From Hypericibacter terrae (GTDB lineage Bacteria > Pseudomonadota > Alphaproteobacteria > Dongiales > Dongiaceae): a DNA stretch of 64,000 bases. The DNA lies in the NCBI RefSeq assembly GCF_008728855.1, contig NZ_CP042906.1:2728001-2792000 (forward strand), given 5' to 3'. Within the stretch, counting starts at the first letter, position 1; the number at the start of each line of letters is the position of its first letter. The translations under genes were made by a program, and so were the position numbers. The notes beneath the pieces are model-generated. The model searched no databases. It saw only the letters and a list, made by a program, of their open reading frames with translations, and was not told the origin of the DNA. This document shows, piece after piece, positions 39,902 through 48,435 of this stretch.

Positions 39902-39983
39902 GCGTGCGGGTCTTCCGGATCGAGAACCTGGTTTGTGGCGACGAGATCCGCGGGAATGCGGAGGTGGGGCGGACGCCGAACCA

Positions 39984-40014
39984 TCCTCCTTCGCGGCATG
40001 GCCGCTTCGGAGGA
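39984..40014 (-). repeat. Hairpin in the holB-metG gap
   Basis: On the minus strand, TCCTCC-GAA-GCGGC, a short loop, then CCGC-GAA-GGAGGA can fold into a stem interrupted by a symmetric GAA/GAA internal loop that could form tandem sheared G-A pairs. There is no T-tract after it. It lies 83 nt upstream of the metG start and 14 nt after the holB stop codon, so it could be a processing or leader element rather than a terminator. Confidence 0.4.
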
Positions 40015-40027
40015 CAGGCGGTTCCTG

Positions 40028-41140
40028 TCAGCGCCGTCCCTGCCCGGCCAAGGCTAGCATGGCGCCGATCCAGACCTGTTTCAGATCGAGATCGGCCTGC
40101 TCGGCCCCGGCGATCAGGCGCGTGACCTTTTCCCACAGGGCCAGCCATTGATCAAGTCCGCGGGACCCGGCCAGACGTCCCAGAATCTGGGCCTCTTCAG
40201 GCGGAATTCCAGGGTCCGGGCGGCCCAGGGAGGCTGTCCTCAGCAGCCGCGCCATCCAGCCTTCCAGCAGATCGGCCGCGGTGCGGAACCGGTCGCCCTC
40301 GCGATCGCGGGCGAGGCGGTCGGCGAAATCATGGACGGCCGGGATGTCGAGGTCGGGCAGCCGGCCGAGCTGCTCGCCCAGCTCGTGATAGAGCTCGAGC
40401 CCCTCCTCCTCGGCCAATGCCAGGGCGCGGCCGATGCTCCCTTGCGCCAGCCAGACCAGCAGCGCCTGATCGGCCGGCTCGAGCCCGGGCCGATAGCGGG
40501 CCAGGAGAGCGCGCACCTGCGCGTCGGCGAGCGGCTTCAGCGCCAGCCGGCGGCAGCGCGAACGGATGGTCGGCAGGAGCCGTCCCGGCGCATGGCTCAC
40601 CAGCAGCAACACCGAGCGGCGCGGCGGCTCTTCGAGCACCTTGAGCACCGCATTGGCGGCATTGCGGTTCATGTCCTCGGCACAGTCCACGACGACCACA
40701 CGCCAGCCGCCTTCCGCCGGCGTCAGATGCAGGAACTGGCCGATATCGCGGACGTCGCCGATGACGATCTCGCCGCGGCGCTTTTTCTTCTTCTCGTCCC
40801 AACTGCGCTCGACCGTGATGAGGTCGGCGTGACCGCCGCTCGCGATGCGCCGGAACACCGGCAGGTTGGGATCGGTGCGCAAGCCCGCGGGCGCGGCCGT
40901 CTCGGCGGCGCCGAACAGTCCCGGTGCCTCGGCCTCGGCGCCGCGGTTCGCCAGCAGATAGCGCGCGAAACGAAAGGCCAGGGTCGCCTTGCCGATGCCG
41001 CGCGGGCCCGTGATCAGCCAGCCATGCGCGAGGCGGCCCGACGCCACCGCGGCCGCCAGCGACGCTTCGGCCTCCTCATGGCCGATGAGATCGGGATTCT
41101 CGCGCGGGGCCGGCCAAGCCTGCTGCGGTTCGTCGCTCAT
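40028..41140 (-). CDS. holB: DNA polymerase III subunit delta'
   Basis: Clamp-loader subunit of 370 residues. It has an AAA+ N-terminal domain with a P-loop-like GPRGIGKATLAFRFARYLL near 44-62 and a sensor region (VVDCAEDMNRNAANAVLKVLEEPP, part shown). HAPGRLLPTIRSRCRRLALKPL leads to the lid domain and a C-terminal helical domain. It overlaps tmk by 4 bp; the tmk-holB order is strongly conserved. The longer N-terminal region compared with Escherichia coli fits alphaproteobacterial HolB. Confidence 0.94.
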   Translation of the reverse strand: MSDEPQQAWPAPRENPDLIGHEEAEASLAAAVASGRLAHGWLITGPRGIGKATLAFRFARYLLANRGAEAEAPGLFGAAETAAPAGLRTDPNLPVFRRIASGGHADLITVERSWDEKKKKRRGEIVIGDVRDIGQFLHLTPAEGGWRVVVVDCAEDMNRNAANAVLKVLEEPPRRSVLLLVSHAPGRLLPTIRSRCRRLALKPLADAQVRALLARYRPGLEPADQALLVWLAQGSIGRALALAEEEGLELYHELGEQLGRLPDLDIPAVHDFADRLARDREGDRFRTAADLLEGWMARLLRTASLGRPDPGIPPEEAQILGRLAGSRGLDQWLALWEKVTRLIAGAEQADLDLKQVWIGAMLALAGQGRR

Positions 41141-41784
41141 GGAGCCTGCCTCAGTTCGGCCGGGAACGCCTCGGTCATCGCGGCGCGCAGTTTCGCCTGG
41201 ACCGCATCGAGGCTGGCGGTCGCGTCGATGACACGGCAGCGTCGAGGCTCCTGTGCCGCGATCGCGAGAAAGCCCTGGCGCAGCCGCTCGTGAAAGGCCT
41301 GGGCCATGTCCTCATAGCGGGTCTCGGGCCCCCGCCGCGCGCCGGCGCGTTCGAGGCCCTGGGCCACCGGCAGATCGAGGATCAGGGTCAGGTCCGGGCG
41401 CTGCGAGCCGACGACGGCCTTCTCGAGGAGCGCAATGAAATCGCGATCGACGCCATGGCCATAGCCCTGATAGGCCAGGGTCGAATCCGCGAAGCGATCG
41501 GACAGCACCCACTGCCCCGCGGCCAGGGCCGGGCGGATGACGCGCTCGAGATGGTCGCGCCGCGCCGCGAAATGCAGCAGGGTCTCGGTCATGGGATCCC
41601 AGCGGTCGGTGGCGCCCTGGACCAGCAGCTTGCGGATTTCCTCGGCCCCGGGCGACCCGCCGGGCTCGCGGGTCAGCAGCACGTTGCGCCCCTGCCCTTC
41701 GAGCCAGGTAGCGAGACGCTTGGCTTGCGTGGATTTGCCCGCGCCCTCGCCGCCCTCGAACGTAATGAAGCGGCCGCGCGCCAT
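41137..41784 (-). CDS. tmk: Thymidylate kinase
   Basis: dTMP kinase, 215 residues. P-loop FEGGEGAGKSTQ is at about 9-20, the DR(Y/F) motif appears as LSDRFADSTLAYQGYG (base and phosphate binding), and the lid GARRGPETRYED has the arginines of the type II enzyme. It supplies dTDP for DNA synthesis. It follows the D,D-carboxypeptidase gene by 20 bp and overlaps holB. Confidence 0.95.
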   Translation of the reverse strand: MARGRFITFEGGEGAGKSTQAKRLATWLEGQGRNVLLTREPGGSPGAEEIRKLLVQGATDRWDPMTETLLHFAARRDHLERVIRPALAAGQWVLSDRFADSTLAYQGYGHGVDRDFIALLEKAVVGSQRPDLTLILDLPVAQGLERAGARRGPETRYEDMAQAFHERLRQGFLAIAAQEPRRCRVIDATASLDAVQAKLRAAMTEAFPAELRQAP

Positions 41785-41804
41785 CCCGTCTCCGCTCGCT
41801 CCGA

Positions 41805-42977
41805 TCAGGCGCCGCCGCCGATATAGTGCTTGAGCGACGCGAACATGCGGCCGAAGAAGCCCAGCTTCGGCACTTCCTTGCCGGCGACCAGCGGCACTTC
41901 CATGTCGGCCATGCCGGGCACCGAGATCACCACCTTGCCCACTTCCTGGCCGGCCGTGATCGGCGCCGGGATCGGGCCATCGAACACCGCCTTGGCGGTG
42001 AGCTTGTCATGGGCCGCGCGCGGCAGCGTCACCAGCAGGTCCTTGCCGACCGCCAGCGGAACCGTCGCCTCCTGGCCCATCCAGACCGGCGCGTCGGCCA
42101 GCACCGAACCGGCCTTGGCGACCGTGTAATTGTCATACTCGCGGAACGCCCAGTCGAGGACCTTCGCCGCCTCGTCCGAGCGCTCCTGCATGCTATGGGT
42201 CCCGATCAGCACCGTGATGATGCGCCGGCCGTCGCGCTTGGCCGAGACCGCGACGCTGTAGCCGGAGATGCTGAGATGGCCGGTCTTGAGGCCGTCGACG
42301 GTCGGATCCTTGTAGAGCAGCGGATTGCGGTTGCCCTGCTTGATGCCGTTGAAGACGAACTCCTTCTCCGAGAAGTAATGATAATACTCGGGGAAGTCGG
42401 CGATCAGGTGATGGGCCAGCCACGCCACGTCATGCGCGGTCATCAGCTGCTTGGGATCTTCAAGCCCGTGCGGATTGTCGAACTGACTGTCGTTGAGGCC
42501 GAGCTCCTTGGCCTTCTTGTTCATCCGCTCGACGAAGGCTTCCTCGGTGCCGGCGAGACCTTCCGCGACCACGAGGCAGGCGTCATTGCCCGACTGGACG
42601 ATGATGCCGCGGATCAGGTCCTCGACATGGATCTGGCTGCCGATGCCGACGAACATCGTCGAGCCCTCGTTCAGCGCCCAGGCTTCCTTCGAGACCGGGA
42701 AGCTGTCGTCGAGCTTGACCTCGCCCTTCTTCAGCGCCTCGAACAGCAGATAGACCGTCATCAGCTTGCTGAGCGAGGCCGGCTGGATCTGGGTTTCCGC
42801 GTTCTTGTCGAGGAGCACCGCGCCGGTGTCGAAATCCAGGACATAGGCTTCGGTCGCCGTGGTGTCGATGGATTCGGCCCGGGCGGCGGCGATCCCCAGC
42901 GACGAGGTGGCGAGAAAGGCCAAGGCCGCGAGCGCGGTCAAAGGACGTGCAGCGAGTGTCATCGTTATCCCAATCAT
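41805..42977 (-). CDS. D-alanyl-D-alanine carboxypeptidase (PBP5/6 type)
   Basis: Periplasmic class C penicillin-binding protein of 390 residues. A signal peptide (about 1-34, ending ARA) precedes the active-site SxxK motif S68-K71 (SLSK), SGN at 129-131 and KTG at 230-232. A C-terminal beta-rich domain ends in an amphipathic anchor (FFGRMFASLKHYIGG). It trims pentapeptide side chains. The start at 42977 is favoured by GAGAGG about 8 nt upstream; the ATG at 42962 is an alternative. It overlaps nothing but follows rlpA closely on the same strand. Confidence 0.94.
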   Translation of the reverse strand: MIGITMTLAARPLTALAALAFLATSSLGIAAARAESIDTTATEAYVLDFDTGAVLLDKNAETQIQPASLSKLMTVYLLFEALKKGEVKLDDSFPVSKEAWALNEGSTMFVGIGSQIHVEDLIRGIIVQSGNDACLVVAEGLAGTEEAFVERMNKKAKELGLNDSQFDNPHGLEDPKQLMTAHDVAWLAHHLIADFPEYYHYFSEKEFVFNGIKQGNRNPLLYKDPTVDGLKTGHLSISGYSVAVSAKRDGRRIITVLIGTHSMQERSDEAAKVLDWAFREYDNYTVAKAGSVLADAPVWMGQEATVPLAVGKDLLVTLPRAAHDKLTAKAVFDGPIPAPITAGQEVGKVVISVPGMADMEVPLVAGKEVPKLGFFGRMFASLKHYIGGGA

Positions 42978-43078
42978 CCTGGTTCCTCTCCCGGCAAAGT
43001 TAAAGATAACGCCGCACGGGAGCCGGCGTCGATCCATAAGAGCCGCCCATCTGGGCGTTTTCGCGGCGGGCTGCCGCA

Positions 43079-44050
43079 TCAATCCACGACGATGCGCGCC
43101 TCGGTGTGGCCGGACTGGACCAGCTTCTCCAACAGCCGGTCGGCCTCCGGAACCGATGCGATCGGTCCCAGCCGCACGCGATAGAATTGTTGCGTGCCGA
43201 CCTTGACCGGCGTCATGGTGGCGGCGCCCATGCGCGACAATTCCGTGGTCAGTTTCTGCGCGTTCGCATATTGGGTGAAGGAGCCGGCCTGGATGAAGAT
43301 CCCGCTCGGCTTGACGAGCGTCTGCGTGACCCGGCCATCGGGCTGGGCCGCGGCGACGGCCCGAGTGGCCGCGGGCGCGGTGCTGGTCGTCGTGCTGGTC
43401 GCGGCCGGCGCCGTTGCGACCGTGCTTGCGGTGCTGCTCGTCGTCGAGGGCAGCGCCTGGCTGGTGACGGCCGTGGTGGGGGCCGCCGTCGGCACCGCCG
43501 GCTGCGGCTGGTCGGACGGCACGCCGCTCCCGCCGGTCAGGGCAGCCGCCAGGGCCATGCTCTCGTCGGCCAGCACCTGGACGCGGACCTTCGCGGTGCC
43601 GTTCTGGTGGAAGCCCAGCAGCTGGGCGGCGCGGCGCGACACATCGATGATGCGGCCGTTCACGAACGGCCCGCGGTCATTGATGCGCAGCTTCAGCGAG
43701 CGCCCGTTCTCGAGGTTGGTCACCTGGACGATGGTCGGGAGCGGCAGCGACTTGTGCGCCGCCGTCAGGCCGTTCTGATCGTAGATCTCGCCGCTGGCCG
43801 TGGGCTTGCCGTTGAAGTCGGGCCCATACCAGGACGCGATCCCGGTCTCGTCATAGCTATAGTCGACCTTCGGGTAGTACCAGACGCCCTCGACCTGGTA
43901 GGGCTGCCCGATCTTGTAGGCCGGCGGCGTCTGGGTGGGCTTGGTCACGACCTTGCCGGTATTGAGCACGAGCTCGGTCTCCGAGCAGCCGCCCAACAAG
44001 AGCGCAGCCGTCACGCCCAGCATCGCCGCGACCGAACCCCACCTGAGCAT
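43079..44050 (-). CDS. rlpA: Septal lipoprotein RlpA with SPOR domain
   Basis: Lipoprotein of 323 residues. The lipobox is ALLLGGC with C22. A double-psi beta-barrel follows (GIASWYGPDFNGKPTASGEIYDQNG in part; RINDRGPFVNGRIIDVSRRAA), then a Thr/Ala/Pro linker, then a SPOR domain (IFIQAGSFTQYANAQKL to ARIVVD, about 255-323). RlpA proteins bind denuded septal glycan and some cleave it. The catalytic-site Asp-Arg pair of the barrel (NDRGP) is conserved. It is transcribed in the same direction as the D,D-carboxypeptidase, 101 bp upstream of it. Confidence 0.94.
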   Translation of the reverse strand: MLRWGSVAAMLGVTAALLLGGCSETELVLNTGKVVTKPTQTPPAYKIGQPYQVEGVWYYPKVDYSYDETGIASWYGPDFNGKPTASGEIYDQNGLTAAHKSLPLPTIVQVTNLENGRSLKLRINDRGPFVNGRIIDVSRRAAQLLGFHQNGTAKVRVQVLADESMALAAALTGGSGVPSDQPQPAVPTAAPTTAVTSQALPSTTSSTASTVATAPAATSTTTSTAPAATRAVAAAQPDGRVTQTLVKPSGIFIQAGSFTQYANAQKLTTELSRMGAATMTPVKVGTQQFYRVRLGPIASVPEADRLLEKLVQSGHTEARIVVD

Positions 44051-44089
44051 TTTCTCTAACGGTCCCCTATAACCCCTGGTACTTGCTCA

Positions 44090-45100
44090 TTAACCCTGCT
44101 CGATCCGATCGGCGAGCGTGCCGACGGCGGTCGCGAAATAAGTCGAGCGATTCCATTTCATGATCGCCTTGTAGTTTCCATAGACGAGGTAGGCGGGGCC
44201 CGTCGTGTCGTCGGGCCGGACCAGCGACGCGTCGAGCTTATGGACCACCGGCAGATCGCCGCCATCGACCCGCCGCAAGCCCAGCTTCTTCCATTCCTCG
44301 AGGGGTTTTTGGATGTCGAGCGAGATCAGGTTGCTGTCGAGATGAGCCGGCAGCTTGACCTCGCGTCCCCAGGTCTGATCGGGCTTCCAGTCGTTGCCGG
44401 CAAGGTAATTGGCGATCGAGCCGAACACGTCGGCGGTCGAGTTCCAGATGTCGCGCTTGCCGTCGCCGTCGGCATCGACGGCGAAACGCAAATAGCTCGA
44501 GGGCATGAACTGACATTGCCCCATGGCGCCGGCCCAGGAGCCCAGCATGTTGCCGGCGCTGACGTCGTGATGCTCGAGAATCTCCAGGGCGTTGATCAGC
44601 TCCTTGCGGAAGAACTCGGCGCGGCGCCCTTCGTAGGCGAGGGTCGCCAGCGCCTCGACGATGCGATAATCGCCCTGCTGGGCGCCAAAATTGCTCTCGA
44701 TGCCCCAGAGCGCCACGATGAAGCGCGGCTGCACGCCGTAGAGGGTGCCGATCCGGGTCAACAGGGCCAGGTTCTGCCGATAGAGGTCGCGGCCGGCCGC
44801 CACGCGCTTGTCGTTCACCACGCGCGCCAGGTAATCGACGAAGGTGATGGTGCTTTCGGGCTGCTTCTGATCGAGCGCGATCACGTCATAATTGAAGGCG
44901 ACGCCCTTGAATGCTTCGTCGAGTGTGGCGGACGAGACGCCGCGCGTGGCGGCCTCCTCGCGCACGCCCTGGATCCAGGCGTTGAACTGCGTGATATCCA
45001 GGCCGGCGAAGGCCGGGCGCGAGCCAAGCATCACGGCCGGCGCCACGGCAAGAGCCAAGCCGCCCCCGGCGAGGGCGCGCAGGACGCGCCGCCGGTTCAT
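44090..45100 (-). CDS. Lytic murein transglycosylase (MltB-like)
   Basis: A 336-residue transglycosylase of the MltB/Slt2 group. It begins MNRRRVLRALAGGGLALAVAP, a twin-arginine-like signal. The catalytic region GVQPRFIVALWGIESNFGAQQGDYRI contains the conserved Glu. It is followed by LGSWAGAMGQCQFMPSSYLRFAVDADGDGKRDIWN in part, and C-terminal peptidoglycan-binding-like segments. The start at 45100 is preceded by GGAAGGGC; an in-frame ATG at 45166 would add 22 residues without signal character. It lies 39 bp upstream of rlpA on the same strand. Confidence 0.92.
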   Translation of the reverse strand: MNRRRVLRALAGGGLALAVAPAVMLGSRPAFAGLDITQFNAWIQGVREEAATRGVSSATLDEAFKGVAFNYDVIALDQKQPESTITFVDYLARVVNDKRVAAGRDLYRQNLALLTRIGTLYGVQPRFIVALWGIESNFGAQQGDYRIVEALATLAYEGRRAEFFRKELINALEILEHHDVSAGNMLGSWAGAMGQCQFMPSSYLRFAVDADGDGKRDIWNSTADVFGSIANYLAGNDWKPDQTWGREVKLPAHLDSNLISLDIQKPLEEWKKLGLRRVDGGDLPVVHKLDASLVRPDDTTGPAYLVYGNYKAIMKWNRSTYFATAVGTLADRIEQG

Positions 45101-45233
45101 GCCCTTCCCGCCCCGCATGGCGACCACCCCTCGACGCAAAATCCAGTTCTCCTTCGTTTGTGCCATGACCCGTCAGAGTCGGCCAAGATGCCTGGGCCTG
45201 CCCGCGTCTCTTTGACTCAGGGCGGCACTTCGG

Positions 45234-46025
45234 TCACGGCGCCGGCAGCCACGCATCAGTCGCACCCTGGATGCGATAAGCGACCAACCCTAACCATTCG
45301 TGAAGCGCCACCGACAAATCGGCAAAGCCGGCGATCGGTTCGATCGGCTTCAGCGGTTCGCCCTTGCCTTCGGTCCGGTAATCGACCGGATAGGGAATCA
45401 CCTGCCAACCGAGGTGGCGGAAGCAACCGACCGCGCGCGGCATATGCGAGGCCGAGGTGACGAGGACCCAGTTGCCCTGCGTCTGGGCGCCCAGCAGCTG
45501 GGTAAGATGGGCGGCGTTTTCCTGTGTGGTCCGGGACGTGCTCTCGATGGTGAGCTGGGCCGGCGGCACGCCCAGATCGAGCAGCAGCCGCTCGACATAG
45601 CGCGCTTCCGGCTCCTGTCCGGGCCAGATCGAGCTGCTGCCGCCGGAAAAGATCAGCCGGGCTTCGGGATGGGCGTGCGCCAGGGCGACCGCCGCGGTCA
45701 AGCGCTCGGCGGAATCGTTGAGCACCGGCTGGCCGCGCGCCGCCGAGGCCTCGCCGTCCAGACTGCCGCCCAGCACCAGGATGCCGTCGATATGCTCCGG
45801 CAGGCTGGCCGGCGGCGGAAATCGGTTCTCGAGCGGCAGCAACAGCCACCCGCCGACCGGGAGGACCGCCAAGGCGAGGGTCAGCAGCAGTGCCAGCAGC
45901 AGAAAAACGCGCCCGCCCCGTCCGCGCCGGCGGAAGGAGCCGATCAGCGCCCCCAGCAGCAGCAAGAGGAGCCAGAGGCTCGGATCGGTGATCCAACCCA
46001 GGAATTTGCCGAGAAAGAAGGTCAT
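45234..46025 (-). CDS. YdcF/SanA family membrane protein (ElyC-like)
   Basis: A 263-residue membrane protein. Two N-terminal hydrophobic segments (about 1-30 and 41-62) precede a DUF218 domain with DGILVLGGSLDGE, FSGGSS, TTQENAAHLTQLLG and LVTSASHMPRAVGCF. ElyC of this family supports peptidoglycan precursor lipid recycling in enterics; here the function is inferred by fold only. The neighbouring cell-wall genes fit such a role. The start at 46025 gives MTFFLGKFLGW; a longer upstream frame overlaps the lipoprotein gene. Confidence 0.85.
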   Translation of the reverse strand: MTFFLGKFLGWITDPSLWLLLLLLGALIGSFRRRGRGGRVFLLLALLLTLALAVLPVGGWLLLPLENRFPPPASLPEHIDGILVLGGSLDGEASAARGQPVLNDSAERLTAAVALAHAHPEARLIFSGGSSSIWPGQEPEARYVERLLLDLGVPPAQLTIESTSRTTQENAAHLTQLLGAQTQGNWVLVTSASHMPRAVGCFRHLGWQVIPYPVDYRTEGKGEPLKPIEPIAGFADLSVALHEWLGLVAYRIQGATDAWLPAP

Positions 46026-46056
46026 GCGCGTCGATCCTTCATGCCGCGATGCCGGC

Positions 46057-46374
46057 TCAAGGCTCGTCTGGCGGCGGCGCCAGACGTTCGGCGCAGAGGG
46101 CGAAGCGAGACCAGGAGAAAAACCGGACCGGATCGCCCATCGAGGCGGTCGCCGCGCAACCCGCATCAACGTCCTTCGGCAGTTGCATGCCCCGCACCCG
46201 TGCCGCGGCCGTATATTCCTCGCGCCGGCAATCCAGGAGCAACGCCTGGTCATACTGCCCGGTGCCCGTGCCGGCGAACTGGACGCAATAATTCTCGGAC
46301 CGGGTGTCGCGGGAGAGGCCGGCCGCCTGCTGGGGCTGGGCCGCACAGCCGGCCAAGCCTGCCGCCAGGAGCAA
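46057..46374 (-). CDS. Small putative lipoprotein, start uncertain
   Basis: A 105-residue product from TTG at 46374, with LLAAGLAGC as a likely lipobox (Cys at about residue 10) and four further cysteines in a 95-residue mature part (YCVQF, LLDCRR, AGCAA, LCAER). No homologue is recognised. An in-frame CTG at 46419 would give a much better lipoprotein signal (SPARVTILFHHGLPLLLAAG), but no ATG or GTG exists before the upstream stop. Either a non-canonical start is used or the gene is decayed. It precedes the YdcF gene by 31 bp. Confidence 0.5.
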   Translation of the reverse strand: MLLAAGLAGCAAQPQQAAGLSRDTRSENYCVQFAGTGTGQYDQALLLDCRREEYTAAARVRGMQLPKDVDAGCAATASMGDPVRFFSWSRFALCAERLAPPPDEP

Positions 46375-46800
46375 CGGCAGGCCATGATGGAACAGGATCG
46401 TGACGCGCGCGGGACTCAGGGGGGAGCCTCGGTCGAATCCCGATCGGCACAGGCGGTCATCCCCATGGCGTCACGACCGCAGGGGCCGTCGCGATTCGCC
46501 TCATGGCCGAATCTCCTCGCGGCAAACCGGCCAGCGACTCGGACGACCCGCCGGCTCCAGGAGCGCGGATTATTGAACCCGCCTCGAAACTGTCAAGAAT
46601 CAATAAGTTAGGGGGCGAGTTTCGAACCGGGCTCGGAGGAACGGCCAGTCCCGAAGGATTCCAGCGAAACGGGAAATTCCCCGGGGCTGCGGTTCCGTCG
46701 GCTCTCGGCCGGGGTTTGCGGCCATCGCGCCGCATGTTATGCGAAACCGACAGCGGCGCCGCGGGCGCAGCGGCAGCAGCGGCGTGAGAAGGGATCCATC
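46375..46800. other. Divergent gap with a second GANTC cluster
   Basis: I see no gene in these 426 bp between the minus-strand lipoprotein and the plus-strand SDR. A 94-codon plus-strand frame at 46503-46787 is biased in composition and has no recognisable domain. Seven GANTC sites occur at 46413, 46435, 46493, 46509, 46536, 46597 and 46657. An AT-rich stretch around 46595-46612 may hold promoters. Confidence 0.4.
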
Positions 46801-47589
46801 ATGGCAGGCGTCCAAGGCCGAACCGCGCTCGTGACGGGCGCGGGCAGCGCCGACGGAATCGGTTTCGCGACGGCCAGGCTGTTGCGCGAGGCGGGTGCCC
46901 GGGTCGCCATCACCTCCACCACCAAGCGCATCTTCGACCGGCTGGAAGAGCTGCCGGGCGGCGCGAAGGACAAGGCCGCCTTCACCTGCGACCTCACCGA
47001 CCGGCGCGCCGCGGCCGAGCTCGTCAAGAAGGTCGAGAAGACGCTGGGTCCGGTCTCGATCCTGGTGAACAACGCCGGCATGGCGCAGACCGGCGTCAAG
47101 CAACGCCGGCAATGGGCCCATGAGATCGACGATGCCAGCTGGGACCGCCAGCTCGACATCAGCCTCAACACCTGCTTCACCCTCACCCGCGCCGTGCTGC
47201 CGGGCATGACGCGCCGGCGTTACGGGCGGATCGTCAACATGTCCTCGGTGACGGGCCCCGTGGTCGCGATCCCGCGCTCGACCGCCTATGGCACGGCCAA
47301 GGCGGCGATGCTGGGCTTCACCCGCTCGGTCGCCCTCGAATATGCCGGCAAGGGCATCACCGCGAACGCCGTCGGGCCGGGCTGGATCGCCACCAGCTCC
47401 AGCAGCAAGAAAGAGATCATCGCCGGCGACAACACCCCGGTCGGCCGCTCCGGCCGCTCGGACGAGGTCGGCCATGTCTGCGTCTTCCTCGCCTCCGAGG
47501 AAGCGAGCTATCTCACCGGCCAGCTGATCGTGGTCGATGGCGGCAACACGATCCAGGAATTCAAGGGGCCCCGGGACGTGGCGTTCTGA
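46801..47589 (+). CDS. SDR-family oxidoreductase 1
   Basis: Short-chain dehydrogenase/reductase of 262 residues. NAD(P) motif TGAGSADGIG (about 12-21), NNAG at 86-89, active-site Ser in MSSVTGP and the YGTAK (Y-x3-K) pair. The C-terminal VDGG is typical of classical SDRs. The substrate is unknown. The gene starts a plus-strand run with a second SDR and a methyltransferase. Ribosome-binding site GAAGGGA lies 9 nt upstream. Confidence 0.9.
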   Translation: MAGVQGRTALVTGAGSADGIGFATARLLREAGARVAITSTTKRIFDRLEELPGGAKDKAAFTCDLTDRRAAAELVKKVEKTLGPVSILVNNAGMAQTGVKQRRQWAHEIDDASWDRQLDISLNTCFTLTRAVLPGMTRRRYGRIVNMSSVTGPVVAIPRSTAYGTAKAAMLGFTRSVALEYAGKGITANAVGPGWIATSSSSKKEIIAGDNTPVGRSGRSDEVGHVCVFLASEEASYLTGQLIVVDGGNTIQEFKGPRDVAF

Positions 47590-47657
47590 AAACGATCGCG
47601 ACACCCCACCCGCCCGCGACGACAGCGATCGACGCTGCTTGATAAGGAACCGACCGC

Positions 47658-48431
47658 ATGAGCTGGCATGACAAGACGGTCCTGATCACCGGGGGGTCGG
47701 GCGGCATGGGACGCGCGATCGTCGAACGCTTCCTGGCCGAGGGCGCCAACCTCGCGGTCGCGGACATCAACAGCCAGCGGCTGGGCGAGCTCGAGCGCGA
47801 CATGAAGGCCGGCCCGCGGCTCCTCGCGATCCCGACCGATGTCACACGCGTTGCCGATTGCGAGCGCATGATCGCAGTGACCCTCGCGCGCTTCGGCGGG
47901 CTCGATCTGCTGGTGAATGGCGCCGGCGTCTGGGTCGAGGGTCCCTCCGACGAGGCAACCGAGGCCGAATGGGACCGCACGCTCGACATCAACCTCAAGG
48001 GCACCTTCTTCGCCTGCCGCTACGCGATCCCGGCCCTCGAAAAGGCCTCCGGCACAATCCTCAACATCGCCTCGGATGCGGGCCTCATCGGCAATGCGGG
48101 GGCGGCCATCTATTGCGCATCGAAGGGCGGCGTGGTGCTGCTGACCAAGGCGCTGGCGCGCGAGCTGGCGCCCCGCGGCATCCGGGTCAATGCGATCTGT
48201 CCCTGCGATGTCGAGACGCCGATGCTGAAATACCAGGCCGAGACCTATGGCGAGAGTAATCCCAAGGCCTATTTCGACAAGCTGCTCGCGATCTATCCGC
48301 AAGGGGCCCGCGCGCGTTTCGCGCGTGCCGAGGAGGTCGCCGAGTTCGTGTTCCAGATCGCCTCGCCCAAGCTCACACCCATCACCGGTGCCGCCCTGTC
48401 GATCGACTTCGGCACCACCGCGGGACTCTGA
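47658..48431 (+). CDS. SDR-family oxidoreductase 2
   Basis: Classical SDR of 257 residues. TGGSGGMG (about 11-18) binds the cofactor, N-x-AG appears as NGAG, catalytic Ser in IASDAGL and Y-x3-K in YCASK. The acidic VADIN at the end of strand 2 suggests NAD(H) preference. It is only distantly related to the SDR 68 bp upstream (different NAD motif and C-terminus), so the two are not a recent duplication. Together they suggest sequential oxidations of a hydroxy compound. Confidence 0.9.
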   Translation: MSWHDKTVLITGGSGGMGRAIVERFLAEGANLAVADINSQRLGELERDMKAGPRLLAIPTDVTRVADCERMIAVTLARFGGLDLLVNGAGVWVEGPSDEATEAEWDRTLDINLKGTFFACRYAIPALEKASGTILNIASDAGLIGNAGAAIYCASKGGVVLLTKALARELAPRGIRVNAICPCDVETPMLKYQAETYGESNPKAYFDKLLAIYPQGARARFARAEEVAEFVFQIASPKLTPITGAALSIDFGTTAGL

Positions 48432-48435
48432 CGCC

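Noticed and set aside
46503-46787. Possible 94-residue gene before the first SDR
   Set aside because: Ends in poly-Ala, no domain recognised, and no good ribosome-binding site; treated as non-coding.
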